Positions 1 to 9,355 are shown, counted from the first letter of the stretch. The stretch is 15,461 nt of DNA from DATGMB01 sp035293845 (GCA_035293845.1 DATGMB010000005.1:1-15461); one strand, 5' to 3'. The notes: a model not told the origin generated them from the letters alone. Made by a program: numbers and translations.

Positions 1-1754
<1,754 letters not shown>

Positions 1755-1759
1755 GAATT

Positions 1760-1764
1760 CCTCT
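1760..1764 (-). promoter_or_regulatory. Ribosome binding site of the malic enzyme gene
   Basis: On the minus strand AGAGG lies five bases before the ATG at 1754, a good Shine-Dalgarno match that fixes this start. No convincing -10/-35 pair for this gene is visible in the 141-bp divergent spacer (1755-1895), which is very GC-rich on the malic enzyme side. Confidence 0.6.
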
Positions 1765-1862
1765 GATCGCGCAGGGCCGGTCGTCCGGGTCGGATGTGCT
1801 GCGCGCGCGGGTGGCCCCGCCGGACTGCGAGCAAACTCACAGACGCCGCCTCACCACCAGGA

Positions 1863-1868
1863 TAAACT
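1863..1868 (+). promoter_or_regulatory. Possible -10 element of the 1896 gene
   Basis: TAAACT lies in the only AT-rich patch of the divergent spacer, 27 bases before the ATG at 1896. No clear -35 is seen about 17 bases upstream. Similar TA(A/G)ACT hexamers occur before other genes in this window, which is the main reason to record it. Confidence 0.35.
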
Positions 1869-1895
1869 ACACAATTTCGCCTGATCGGAGACTCC

Positions 1896-4028
1896 ATGAA
1901 CCGTTCCGCCGCCCTGCTCCTGCCCGCGCTGCTTCTGAGCGTCCTCCATGCCGCCACCACGAACACGACGCTGTCGGCCACCGCGACCGCCGCGCTCAAT
2001 TCGGCTGGCAATATCGATGTGAAGGGAACAGCCACCCTGAAGGGCATCGGCGATGGCACGATCAACGAAACCCTCTCACTTTCCAGTCTGCTGGGGACCA
2101 GCGCGAACGTCAGTCTGCCGCTCCCGATCGTGCTTTCCGGCGGAACCCTGAACCTCACCGTCACGGTCCCGGCGTCGCAGCTTCTCGCGGCCGGATCGCT
2201 GAGCGGCTCCGCCACCGTCACCGGAGGCACCGGCGCCTTCGCCAATGCCACCGGCTCGTTCCCGTCGCTGACCGGAACGGCGAGCGGTTCGATCACCGCC
2301 GGCCTGAGCCTCACCTTCGGTGGCGATGGCACCGTGACCACGGGCAGCTCCGGCGGCCCGACGCCCCCGACGGTCACCGCCGTCCTCGATGCCGGCAGCT
2401 ATACGTCGAGCGTGGCCGCGGGCAGCATCTTCGTGGTCAAGGGGACGAACCTCAGCGATACCGGCTATGCCTCCTTCGGCTTCCCGCTCCCGCAGCAGTC
2501 GCCTTCCGGCAACGTGCAGATCTCGTTTGCGCCCGCGGGCGGCGGCTCGGCCACGAACGCGTATCTGATCTATACCTACAATCAAAACGGCGTAAACCAA
2601 TTGGCCGCGATCCTGCCCTCCACCGTCGCGCCCGGAAACTACAACGTCACGGTGAGCTATAAGGGCGCCACCAGCGCTCCGTTTGCCGCCACCGTCGTCA
2701 AAAATAAGCCGGGCCTGCTCACGCAGGATGCCACCGGCAGCGGACTCGTGCTCGCGCAGAACGTGGTCTCCGCGTCGCAATACGACGTCGACCGGTTCAC
2801 CACCGGCAGCGTCGGTGGCGCGACGATTTCGCCCGCCAAGCCGGGCCAGACGCTGGTCGTCTATGCGACCGGTCTGGGGCCGGTCCCCGGCGGCGATAAC
2901 GTTGCTTCATCCGGTTACGATTTCACCCAGAACGGCGTGACCGTCCAGGCGATCGTCGGCGGCGTGACCATCCCCGCGCTCTACGCCGGCCGGACGCCGA
3001 CGCTCGCCGGGCTCGATCAGATCAATATCACCCTGCCCTCGAACGTGCCCACCGGCTGCACCGTGCCCTTCCAGATCTCGGAAAACGGCGTCCTCAGCGC
3101 GCCGACGTTCATTTCGATCGCGCCGGACGCCTCCTCCACCGCCTGCGTCCAGCCCGGCTTCACGACCGCCCAGTTGCAGAACTTCGACCAGGGAGGAACG
3201 GTCACCGCTGGAGCCTTCACGCTCTCGCAAATGCAGGTGCCTAACGGCTCGAGCGGCACCGTCAAGTCCGATTCCATTTCCGGCGGATTTGCCAGGTTCA
3301 CCGGCTTCCAACTCGCCGCCTTGGCGCAGCAGTCTCTGGCGATTTCCCCCGGCTCCTGCCAGGTGGTGAGTTTCTCCGGTAGTCCCAGCCAGATCGTCGC
3401 CGGCGCAACCCTGCCCGGGCTGGACGCCGGTAAGATCAGCCTGAACGGCCCCGCCGGTTCGGGCGTGACCAGCCTTCAGCTCAATGAGAACTCGGGCAAC
3501 TACAGCCTGTCGCTCGGTATCGAGGGCCTTTCCCTTCCCGGCAGCCCCAGCGTGACGCTGGTGCCGGGCACCTACACGCTGACCGGGGCGGGCGGCGCGG
3601 ACGTCCAGAGCTTTACGGCATCCGTGGCGTTGGCCTCGCCTCTGACGATCACCGGCGGGCTTCCGTCCACCATCAGCCGCGGTTCGGCGCTGACGCTCAA
3701 CTGGACCGGCGGCAACGCGACCGACCTGGTCGAGATCATCGGCTACTCCGGCACCACCGCCGGCAGTGGCGCCAGCCAGACGGTAAATGCAACGGAATTC
3801 TTGTGCGCCGCTCTCGCCGGGAGCAAAACCGCGACCATCCCGGCATCCGTGCTCGCACAGTTGCCCGCGACCACCGGCGCCAATGCCACCGGATTCCTGG
3901 GAGTCTTCTCGGCGACCTCGCCTTCCGGCTCCAACGGCACGTTTCAGGCCGGCCTCACCGCGGGCGGCTCGGTCAACGGCATCTTCGTGGCGACGACCGG
4001 GACCGGCGCGACGGCCACATACCAGTAG
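1896..4028 (+). CDS. Exported TIGR03437-domain (Solibacter-type) beta-rich protein
   Basis: A 710-residue protein of unknown function. The N-terminus (MNRSAALLLPALLLSVLHAA) is a typical Sec signal peptide with likely cleavage near residue 19-20. Residues 20-155 are rich in Thr, Ser, Gly and Ala with no recognised domain. Residues about 160-410 match what I know as TIGR03437: VTAVLDAGSYTSSVAAGSIF, the hallmark VVYATGLGPVPGGDN (321-335), GLDQINITLPSNVP and the closing SAPTFISIAP (401-410). Residues 410-710 are again beta-rich, with Gly/Ser/Thr-rich strands, and include LTLNWTGGNATDLVEI near residue 600, which recalls an immunoglobulin-like repeat. GGAG precedes the start by six bases. Such proteins are thought to be secreted or surface-located in Solibacter relatives, with roles unknown. 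The domain call is recognition, not a search result. Confidence 0.88.
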   Translation: MNRSAALLLPALLLSVLHAATTNTTLSATATAALNSAGNIDVKGTATLKGIGDGTINETLSLSSLLGTSANVSLPLPIVLSGGTLNLTVTVPASQLLAAGSLSGSATVTGGTGAFANATGSFPSLTGTASGSITAGLSLTFGGDGTVTTGSSGGPTPPTVTAVLDAGSYTSSVAAGSIFVVKGTNLSDTGYASFGFPLPQQSPSGNVQISFAPAGGGSATNAYLIYTYNQNGVNQLAAILPSTVAPGNYNVTVSYKGATSAPFAATVVKNKPGLLTQDATGSGLVLAQNVVSASQYDVDRFTTGSVGGATISPAKPGQTLVVYATGLGPVPGGDNVASSGYDFTQNGVTVQAIVGGVTIPALYAGRTPTLAGLDQINITLPSNVPTGCTVPFQISENGVLSAPTFISIAPDASSTACVQPGFTTAQLQNFDQGGTVTAGAFTLSQMQVPNGSSGTVKSDSISGGFARFTGFQLAALAQQSLAISPGSCQVVSFSGSPSQIVAGATLPGLDAGKISLNGPAGSGVTSLQLNENSGNYSLSLGIEGLSLPGSPSVTLVPGTYTLTGAGGADVQSFTASVALASPLTITGGLPSTISRGSALTLNWTGGNATDLVEIIGYSGTTAGSGASQTVNATEFLCAALAGSKTATIPASVLAQLPATTGANATGFLGVFSATSPSGSNGTFQAGLTAGGSVNGIFVATTGTGATATYQ

Positions 4029-4048
4029 GGCAGGCCCATGGCCTGCCC
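4028..4048. repeat. Palindrome overlapping the stop codon
   Basis: A perfect inverted repeat: gggcaggcc (4028-4036), loop cat, ggcctgccc (4040-4048). Its first base is the last base of the TAG stop of the upstream gene. No T-run follows, so it is a poor intrinsic terminator; it may protect the 3' end of the mRNA or be a dispersed palindromic unit. Confidence 0.6.
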
Positions 4049-4063
4049 CGGCGTGCCAACGAA

Positions 4064-4086
4064 AAACCGCCACAGCGTGGCGGTTT
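4064..4086. terminator. Hairpin terminator, first of a near-identical pair
   Basis: Stem aaaccgccac (4064-4073), loop agc, gtggcggttt (4077-4086). The flanking A and T tracts are the right shape for an intrinsic terminator, though the T-run is only three long on the plus strand. It lies 36 bases after the stop of the 1896 gene and can act on plus-strand transcripts and, from the A-tract, on minus-strand ones. Confidence 0.65.
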
Positions 4087-4116
4087 CGGTCAAATAGAAT
4101 CAGTAGCTTAACTGGG

Positions 4117-4142
4117 AAAACCGCCACGCCGTGGCGGTTTTT
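4117..4142. terminator. Bidirectional hairpin terminator, second of the pair
   Basis: Stem aaaaccgccac (4117-4127), loop gcc, gtggcggtttt (4131-4141), followed by another T. The perfect 11-bp stem with A-tract and T-tract at opposite ends suits termination in both directions, for the plus gene ending at 4028 and the minus gene ending at 4170. Its arms match those of the hairpin at 4064-4086, about 54 bases away. Confidence 0.75.
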
Positions 4143-4169
4143 GGTGCGCCGGACGCCCGGCAGCGTGAC

Positions 4170-4802
4170 TTATTTCGGGTTCACCCGGAAGTCGTCGAAG
4201 TAAACCACGGAATCCCCGACCGTCGCGAGCCCGACCTTGCCCGAGCCGGTAAAGCTGTCGTCACGGCCCTCCAGAATGCGGCGGTGGTCCACATAAATCT
4301 GGAATCGCGGGCCGCGCGCCGCGACCTTCAGGATGCTCCAGGCCCTGGCCGGAACCTCGTGCTTCGCGCTCGCCATGAGCGGAACGCGCTGCCCGTTCTG
4401 CACCTTATACACGGTCACGGTATTGGTCAGCGCATTGGCGCGCGCCAGATAGTAGTTGTTCTCGTCGCGATAGCGCCACACCAGCCCGCCGGCCTGTTCC
4501 TCGGTGCCCGAGACCGGCTTCAGCCGGACGCTGATATCGGCGTCCCGCAGGCTGAGGTTATCCAGGATGGCCAGAGGCAGGCGGGTGCGATTCGGCTCGT
4601 TCGAAAGCTGTGCCAGCACGTACGGCGGGGTCGGAGCGGAGGGGTCCTTCACGATCTGCCAGCGCGGCGGGCCGCCGGCGTTCGTCATCGCCACCGTCCA
4701 GCCGGAAGGGGCGCGCCCCGGCGAAAAAGCATCGAAATTGATGATCTTACCGGAGGAGGCCAGCAGGCCGAAACTGATGAGGATGCCAAAAACTCTCGAC
4801 AT
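4170..4802 (-). CDS. Secreted concanavalin-like (DUF1080-type) fold protein
   Basis: A 210-residue protein with an N-terminal hydrophobic segment (MSRVFGILISFGLLASSGK) that reads as a signal peptide. The rest resembles a single jelly-roll domain of the LamG/DUF1080 (3-keto-disaccharide hydrolase-like) type: NFDAFSPGRAPSGWTV near the start, GGLVWRYRDENNYYLARANA in the middle (about residues 106-125), then WSILKVAARGPRFQIYVDHR and the closing VGLATVGDSVVYFDDFRV. The final FDDFRV strand is characteristic of these beta-sandwich domains. Such domains bind or act on carbohydrates, but no catalytic residues can be assigned here, so no activity is claimed. No clear Shine-Dalgarno precedes the ATG. 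It is last in the minus-strand block and ends at the bidirectional terminator 4117-4142. Confidence 0.8.
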   Translation of the reverse strand: MSRVFGILISFGLLASSGKIINFDAFSPGRAPSGWTVAMTNAGGPPRWQIVKDPSAPTPPYVLAQLSNEPNRTRLPLAILDNLSLRDADISVRLKPVSGTEEQAGGLVWRYRDENNYYLARANALTNTVTVYKVQNGQRVPLMASAKHEVPARAWSILKVAARGPRFQIYVDHRRILEGRDDSFTGSGKVGLATVGDSVVYFDDFRVNPK

Positions 4803-4871
4803 GACGCACTACGAGGGGATGGCGCTTCTCGGGCGCAACCGCCCATCTATCTCCAGATGTAGCACAAAACC

Positions 4872-4894
4872 CCGGCGGCCAGTTTGGGGGCCGG
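4872..4894 (-). terminator. Possible weak terminator after the 4899 gene
   Basis: On the minus strand CCGGC (4894-4890) can pair with GCCGG (4876-4872) around a 13-base loop, followed by GGTTTTG. The stem is only five base pairs with several alternative foldings, so this is tentative. The 96-bp spacer 4803-4898 holds nothing else I can name. Confidence 0.28.
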
Positions 4895-4898
4895 TATC

Positions 4899-5435
4899 TC
4901 AACGGACGGGCATCTCGGACTTCGCCGGCCTGTCCGGGATGGGCTGCGCATTGGCCGGCGGCGTGACCGCGGCGGACTCGTGCTTCGGGCCCAGCCCGAG
5001 CGCAATCAGCGAGAGGGAGTTGATTTTACCCGTCGGCTCGATCTTCTGCTCGGCCTGGAAGCGCTTCAGGGCGTCGATCGACTCCTGATTCCAGGTTCCG
5101 GTGGCCTGTTCGGGTTTCAGGTAGCCCTTGGCGGCCAGAGCCTGCTGAATTTCGCGGTATCGCGCCGGCGTGGGAGCCATCTGCCCGGTGCGCCAGGTCG
5201 CGGTGTGCGAGGGCGCGCGCTTGCCGTTCCTGCGCAGCGTGGCGGAATGCCCGGCGCCGGTCCGGGAAACGGAGCCGCGGCTGGTTGCCGTGGACTTCCG
5301 GGCGGTGGATTTTTGCGCGATGGCCTTTTTTTGCGCTGCTGCTTTTCCGGCCGTCCTGGTGGAACTCGCGGTCTGCGAATCGCAAGGGAGGAGGAGCAGG
5401 CAGGAGAGTCCTGCCAGGGCGAAAATCTGCCGCAT
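4899..5435 (-). CDS. Small exported protein with peptidoglycan-binding-like domain
   Basis: A 178-residue protein. The N-terminus MRQIFALAGLSCLLLLPCDS is a signal peptide; the Cys at 18 sits after LLP, which is not a standard lipobox (Pro just before Cys), so lipoprotein status is doubtful. Residues 28-60 are a basic Lys/Ala/Ser/Thr-rich linker. Residues 90-150 (ARYREIQQALAAKGY, then TGTWNQESIDALKRFQ, ending in LSLIALGLG) match the PG_binding_1 three-helix fold: the conserved IQ.AL...GY, TG.W...S..A...FQ and final Leu-rich helix are present. The tail is Pro/Ala-rich. It probably binds cell-wall glycan in the periplasm; there is no attached hydrolase domain. It lies 74 bp downstream of htrA but beyond a strong hairpin, and seems to have its own promoter. 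Confidence 0.82.
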   Translation of the reverse strand: MRQIFALAGLSCLLLLPCDSQTASSTRTAGKAAAQKKAIAQKSTARKSTATSRGSVSRTGAGHSATLRRNGKRAPSHTATWRTGQMAPTPARYREIQQALAAKGYLKPEQATGTWNQESIDALKRFQAEQKIEPTGKINSLSLIALGLGPKHESAAVTPPANAQPIPDRPAKSEMPVR

Positions 5436-5442
5436 GGGGGTT

Positions 5443-5448
5443 AGTTTA
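5443..5448 (-). promoter_or_regulatory. Possible -10 element of the 4899 gene, very close to its start
   Basis: TAAACT on the minus strand (5448 to 5443) is followed by only seven bases before the ATG at 5435. If real, transcription would begin at or next to the start codon, giving a leaderless mRNA, and indeed no Shine-Dalgarno is visible in the CCCCC stretch before the ATG. No convincing -35 is seen. Confidence 0.35.
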
Positions 5449-5469
5449 ACACTGGATGGGAAGAAAGCT

Positions 5470-5502
5470 GTGGGGCAGGCGACGGGTTCGCGCCCGCCCC
5501 AC
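5470..5502 (-). terminator. Intrinsic terminator of htrA
   Basis: Arms gtggggc (5470-5476) plus ggcg (5478-5481) pair with cgcc (5491-5494) plus gccccac (5496-5502), leaving one A/C mismatch and a nine-base loop. On the minus strand the hairpin starts eight bases after the htrA stop codon and is followed by AGCTTTCTTCCC, a modest T-rich tail. Confidence 0.6.
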
Positions 5503-5509
5503 CAAGGAG

Positions 5510-7138
5510 TTACGGATGGTTAGGCAGCGTGCCGGCAACGTAGCTGGAAACCCAGTCCGCGTTGCGGTTCGGCCGCGTCATCACTTTCAGCGCCACCGCG
5601 TCGCCCGGCTTCAGCTCGTTCTTGTACTTCATCAGGTCGTCGGTCGAGTTGATGGGATGCTGGTTGATCGAGAGGACGATGTCGCCCGGCTTGAGGCCCA
5701 GGTCGGCCGCGAACGAATCGGGGTCGACGGAAACCACCTGCACGCCGCCCGGCGCCTTGATCCCCAGGGTCTGGCGCTGGCGTTCCGTCAGGTTCTGGAT
5801 CTCCATGCCGAAGCTGGTCGGTCCGGTTTCGGCCGTGCCGCGGCCCTGCGCGCTCTGGCCGCCGAACTTATCGGGGAAGATTTGCGCCAGGTCGCCCACG
5901 ACCACGCGGAAGTTCTCGCGCCGTCCGTTCCGGACCACGGTGACTTCGAGCGGCGAGCCGACCGGAGTGGCGGTCACGGTGTCGACGAGCTGGTTGCCGT
6001 CGTGCACCGGCTTGCCGTTCAGAGCCACGATGATGTCGCCTTCCTTGATCCCCGCCTTCTCGGCCGGTCCGCCGGGGGCGACGGTCTGGACGAATACGCC
6101 CTCGCTCACGCCGAACGACTTCAGCAGTGCGCGCGCCTGGTCGGTATCGGACGGAGTGAAGGAGATGCCGATCGAGCCGCGGGTCATGTGACCCGTCTTG
6201 ATGATCGCGTTGTACACTGCCGCGGCCGTGTTGATGGGCAGCGCGAAGCCGATGCCCTGGTAGCCGCCGGAGCGCGACGCGATCGCGGTGTTGATGCCGA
6301 TGACTTCGCCGCGGAGGTTCAGCAGCGGCCCGCCGCTATTGCCCGGGTTGATCGCCGCATCGGTCTGCAGGAAGTGCTGGAACTGGCTGGTGTCGCCGGG
6401 AATATCGCGCTGTTTGGCGCTGATGATGCCGGCGGTCATGGTTTCATCGAAGCCGAACGGCGAGCCAATCGCGATGGCCCAGTCGCCCACCTGCACGGCA
6501 TCGGAGTTGCCGATGTGCGCGGGGACCACATCGTGCTTGCCTTCGACGCGGATCACGGCCAGGTCGGTCGGCGCGTCCACGCCCACCACCTTGGCGTCGT
6601 ACTCGGTCGGGTCGCCGGGGAACTTCACCTGAATCCGGTCGGCCTTATCGACCACATGGTTATTAGTCAGGATGTAGCCGGCCCGGTCCACCACCACGCC
6701 CGAACCGAGCGCATAACCGCGGTGCGACTGCGGCATCTCCGGCATTGCGCCGCCGTTGCCGCCGCCGAACGGATTGCCGAAGAAGCGGTACAGAAATTCA
6801 TCCATACCGCCGTTGTTGCCGTCCGGCTGATCCTCATCGTCCGGCGCCACGCGGCGGCTGCGGCCGCTGCGCGCCGGCTTCGGATTGTAGGTGGTCGAAA
6901 TGTTGACCACGGAGGGTTCCACCTGCTTGGCGATCTGCGTAAACGAATTCTGCAGCTCGACCGCATTGGGAATCACGAGCGGCGTCGCGCCCGGCGCCAC
7001 GTTGCTGCTGCTCGCTGCCTTCACACCCGCATTCACGCTAATCAGGGTCCCGATCACGATCCCGATCGCCAGCGTGAAAACGATGAGCGTGAACGAAAGC
7101 AGCTTCTGCGTGCGAATCTTGTACCAAACTTGACTCAT
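5510..7138 (-). CDS. htrA: HtrA/DegP-family periplasmic serine protease with two PDZ domains
   Basis: A 542-residue envelope quality-control protease that would degrade or refold misfolded exported proteins. One hydrophobic segment (about residues 13-36, LLSFTLIVFTLAIGIVIG) after a basic N-terminus indicates an inner-membrane anchor or uncleaved signal, placing the protease in the periplasm. A Gly/Asn-rich linker (105-130) precedes the trypsin-like domain. The catalytic triad is visible: His161 in NNHVVD, Asp192 in APTDLAVIRV and Ser268 in NPGNSGGPLLN. PDZ1 spans about 321-415 (GVFVQTVAPGGPAEKAGIKEGDI) and PDZ2 about 443-525 (VQVVSVDPDSFAADLGLKPGDI). Length and order fit the Do/DegQ group. 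AGGAG lies 14 bases before the ATG, rather far. It sits 64 bp downstream of the EamA gene and is followed by its own terminator. Confidence 0.94.
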   Translation of the reverse strand: MSQVWYKIRTQKLLSFTLIVFTLAIGIVIGTLISVNAGVKAASSSNVAPGATPLVIPNAVELQNSFTQIAKQVEPSVVNISTTYNPKPARSGRSRRVAPDDEDQPDGNNGGMDEFLYRFFGNPFGGGNGGAMPEMPQSHRGYALGSGVVVDRAGYILTNNHVVDKADRIQVKFPGDPTEYDAKVVGVDAPTDLAVIRVEGKHDVVPAHIGNSDAVQVGDWAIAIGSPFGFDETMTAGIISAKQRDIPGDTSQFQHFLQTDAAINPGNSGGPLLNLRGEVIGINTAIASRSGGYQGIGFALPINTAAAVYNAIIKTGHMTRGSIGISFTPSDTDQARALLKSFGVSEGVFVQTVAPGGPAEKAGIKEGDIIVALNGKPVHDGNQLVDTVTATPVGSPLEVTVVRNGRRENFRVVVGDLAQIFPDKFGGQSAQGRGTAETGPTSFGMEIQNLTERQRQTLGIKAPGGVQVVSVDPDSFAADLGLKPGDIVLSINQHPINSTDDLMKYKNELKPGDAVALKVMTRPNRNADWVSSYVAGTLPNHP

Positions 7139-7198
7139 GGGTCTTTCTTTTACTCCTCTGCGTCCCTGCAGCCGGGTGTGAGTCCTCGCGCTGCAACT

Positions 7199-7226
7199 AT
7201 TCTTATGGATGTTTCCGTTGACGCAA
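7199..7226 (-). promoter_or_regulatory. Possible htrA promoter overlapping the end of the EamA gene
   Basis: On the minus strand TTGCGT (7226-7221) and AAGAAT (7204-7199) are separated by 16 bases, a moderate match to a sigma70 promoter. It would start htrA transcription inside the tail of the upstream gene, leaving a leader of about 55 bases. Read-through from the peptidase/transporter pair is also possible since no hairpin is seen between them. Confidence 0.3.
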
Positions 7227-8102
7227 CGGTTTCAGTTCCACTGTCACTATGCCTAGCAAGATAAGGGCCGCTCCTGCCGCGGCTCGCGCCGAAAGCCCCT
7301 CTCCTGCCAACCAAAACGAAGCCGCCCAGGCCACCACCGGCTCCAGCATGAAAATCACCGCCGTCCGGGTGGAGGAGGTGTACTGCATCGCCCAGGCCTG
7401 CACCGTGAAGGCCAGCGCGGTCGCCAGCAGACCGCCCACCAGCACGGCTGCCGCGACCTCCGGCCGCCATACGATGCGGGGCATCTCGAAAAACCAAAGC
7501 AGTCCGGCCGACCACGCCGCGGCGGCGCCGGCCTGAGCTATGGATAATACCTCGAAACGCATCCGTTCGGAAAAATGGCCCAACGTTACGATATGCGCCG
7601 CGAATCCGGCGGCGCACAGCAACGTCAGGAGGTCGCCGGGATTGACTGTGCCGGCCGGCCCGTTGAGCGTCATCAACGCCAGCCCGCCGGTCGCCATCGC
7701 CACCCCAACCACCTCGGAGACCTGGGGTCTGTTCCTATAGACGGCCGCGCCCAGAAAAGGTACCATCACGGACGCCAGGCCGGTCAGAAACGCCGATTTG
7801 GCCGGGCTGGTCAGGGCGAGGCCGAGCGTCTGGAGGAGATAACCGGCGAAGAGAAAGGTGCCGCACAGCGCCCCCGCCGCCAGCTCCGCCCGTACCGGGT
7901 GCTTCGCCTCCGCGCGAGCCGCCGGCCGGAACGCGCGCGGCCCGAGCAGCGCCGCCAGCGCCGCCGTCGCCAGCGAGAAACGCAGCAGGAGAAACAGCAG
8001 CGGCGAGACATTCGCCAGCGCCTGCTTGATCAGCAGGAAGGTCGAGCCCCAGATGACCGTGACCGCAACCAGGGCGGCTTCCGCCCGGAACCGCTGGCTC
8101 AC
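7203..8102 (-). CDS. EamA/DMT-superfamily membrane transporter
   Basis: A 299-residue integral membrane protein of the drug/metabolite transporter superfamily, with about ten hydrophobic helices in two EamA repeats (about residues 8-142 and 155-290). Family hallmarks visible are the N-terminal VTVIWGSTFLLIKQAL, ALTSPAKSAFLTGLASVMVPFLGA at the end of the first repeat, and TSSTRTAVIFMLEPVVAWAAS in the second. Members of this group export amino acids, metabolites or drugs; the substrate here cannot be read from sequence. The start codon is GTG at 8102, overlapping the stop of the upstream peptidase gene (GTGA, 8102-8099), so translation is probably coupled. This coupling suggests export or movement of something related to the peptidase product, which is inference. 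Confidence 0.9.
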   Translation of the reverse strand: MSQRFRAEAALVAVTVIWGSTFLLIKQALANVSPLLFLLLRFSLATAALAALLGPRAFRPAARAEAKHPVRAELAAGALCGTFLFAGYLLQTLGLALTSPAKSAFLTGLASVMVPFLGAAVYRNRPQVSEVVGVAMATGGLALMTLNGPAGTVNPGDLLTLLCAAGFAAHIVTLGHFSERMRFEVLSIAQAGAAAAWSAGLLWFFEMPRIVWRPEVAAAVLVGGLLATALAFTVQAWAMQYTSSTRTAVIFMLEPVVAWAASFWLAGEGLSARAAAGAALILLGIVTVELKPLRQRKHP

Positions 8103-9355
8103 GGCGCGGGAACGGGCCGCGGTTCAGGCGCGGCTTGGGACCGTCCGGCCCCCAGACTCCCCGGCGTCACGCCGCTCTGCAACATCAGCAGGAAAGTGAG
8201 AAAGATTCGTTTGAGGCCCAGATCGCGGGCCTCCGGACGGTACCATTCCTGGGTCGTGTGCGCGCCGCCGCCGGCACCGCCGCCGCCGACCGCGATGGCC
8301 GGAATGCCCATCGAAAGCGGGATATTGGCGTCGGTCGAAGAGATATCGAAATGCGAGCGGATGCCCAGGTGCCCATCGACCGCGCGGACATAGTCGAAGA
8401 GCGGCGAGTCCTCCGGCAGCGCGGCCGCCGGACGGGACCCGATTTCCCGCAGCCGCACCGTCACCTTGCCGCTGCTTGCGCGCTGGTTTTCGATGTCGCG
8501 GGCGCGCTCCGCCGCCGCGGAGAGCAGCTCTACCAGCGACTCCATCTTTTCGTTGTTCTCCGAGCGGATATCCACCTTGGCGCGCGCCAGTTGCGGGATC
8601 GCGTTGACGCTCGATCCGCCTTCGATCAGCCCCACATTCAGCGCGGATTTCGGCGCGGAATCGAGGCGCGTATCGGAGAATAGCGCCACCGCGCGGCACA
8701 GGGCATGGAGCGGGTTGGCGACGCCGTAGTCGCTCCAGCTGTGGCCGCCCGGACCGGCGAACGCCACTTCGAAGCGCCGGCTGCCCAGCCCGCGCGTGGT
8801 GACGTGCTCGGTATCGGCGCCATCCACCACCAGAAACGCGTCGATTTTGCGCGCCACCGGCGATTTGCAGAGGTGCCGCATGCCGAGCAGGTTGCCTTCC
8901 CCTTCTTCCCCGACGTTCGCCACCAATAACGGACTCGAAGGCATTTGGGGCAGGCTGCCCGCGGCGCGCCAGGCGCGGGCCAGCGCCAGCAGCGCCGCCA
9001 GGCCGGCGCCATTATCGGAGACGCCCGGGCCGTGAAAACGCCCGTCCGGTCCGACCGTAATTTCGTCCTTATTCCGCGGCGCGATCACGGTATCGAGGTG
9101 CGCGGTGATGGCGATATACGGCCCTTCGCCCTCGGCCGCGATGACGTTGCCGGCGCGGTCGAGCGAGGCCTGCCAGCCGAGTCCGCGGAGCTGCTCGGTA
9201 AACCATTGCGCGCGTTCGCGCTCGCAAAACGTGGGCGCCGGAATGCGGCAAAGCTGCAGATGCATTTCGTTGATCCACTGCTTTTCGCGCGTGAACCATT
9301 GCATACACTCCCGCACGCCGCGGTGTTCCGACAGTTCGCCGACCGAGAGAGCCAT
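8099..9355 (-). CDS. M20-family zinc metallopeptidase (PepT/ArgE/DapE-like)
   Basis: A 418-residue cytoplasmic metallopeptidase or amidohydrolase of the M20 clan. The two-zinc site is complete: His86 and Asp88 in TAHLDTV, bridging Asp114 in GVSDNGAG, catalytic Glu150 and ligand Glu151 in GEEGEGN, Asp178 in VVDGAD, and the last His366 in GGAHTTQEW. A dimerisation domain with GPGGHSW (201-207) lies between. It most resembles the tripeptidase and carboxypeptidase-like branch, but substrate is not predictable. The open frame extends to a TTG at 9400, but the ATG at 9355 (MALSVGELSE) gives a normal family N-terminus, so I chose it. The last 25 residues are a Pro/Ala-rich tail. It overlaps the EamA gene by four bases. 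Confidence 0.9.
   Translation of the reverse strand: MALSVGELSEHRGVRECMQWFTREKQWINEMHLQLCRIPAPTFCERERAQWFTEQLRGLGWQASLDRAGNVIAAEGEGPYIAITAHLDTVIAPRNKDEITVGPDGRFHGPGVSDNGAGLAALLALARAWRAAGSLPQMPSSPLLVANVGEEGEGNLLGMRHLCKSPVARKIDAFLVVDGADTEHVTTRGLGSRRFEVAFAGPGGHSWSDYGVANPLHALCRAVALFSDTRLDSAPKSALNVGLIEGGSSVNAIPQLARAKVDIRSENNEKMESLVELLSAAAERARDIENQRASSGKVTVRLREIGSRPAAALPEDSPLFDYVRAVDGHLGIRSHFDISSTDANIPLSMGIPAIAVGGGGAGGGAHTTQEWYRPEARDLGLKRIFLTFLLMLQSGVTPGSLGAGRSQAAPEPRPVPAP

Noticed and set aside
2907..4127. Minus-strand open frame of 406 codons opposite the TIGR03437 gene
   Set aside because: Gly/Arg/Ala-rich with no domain; the plus strand has a signal peptide and a recognised domain in one frame.
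5456..7264. Plus-strand open frame of 602 codons opposite htrA
   Set aside because: The minus strand encodes HtrA with complete catalytic triad and PDZ domains; the plus product is His/Arg/Val-rich antisense sequence.
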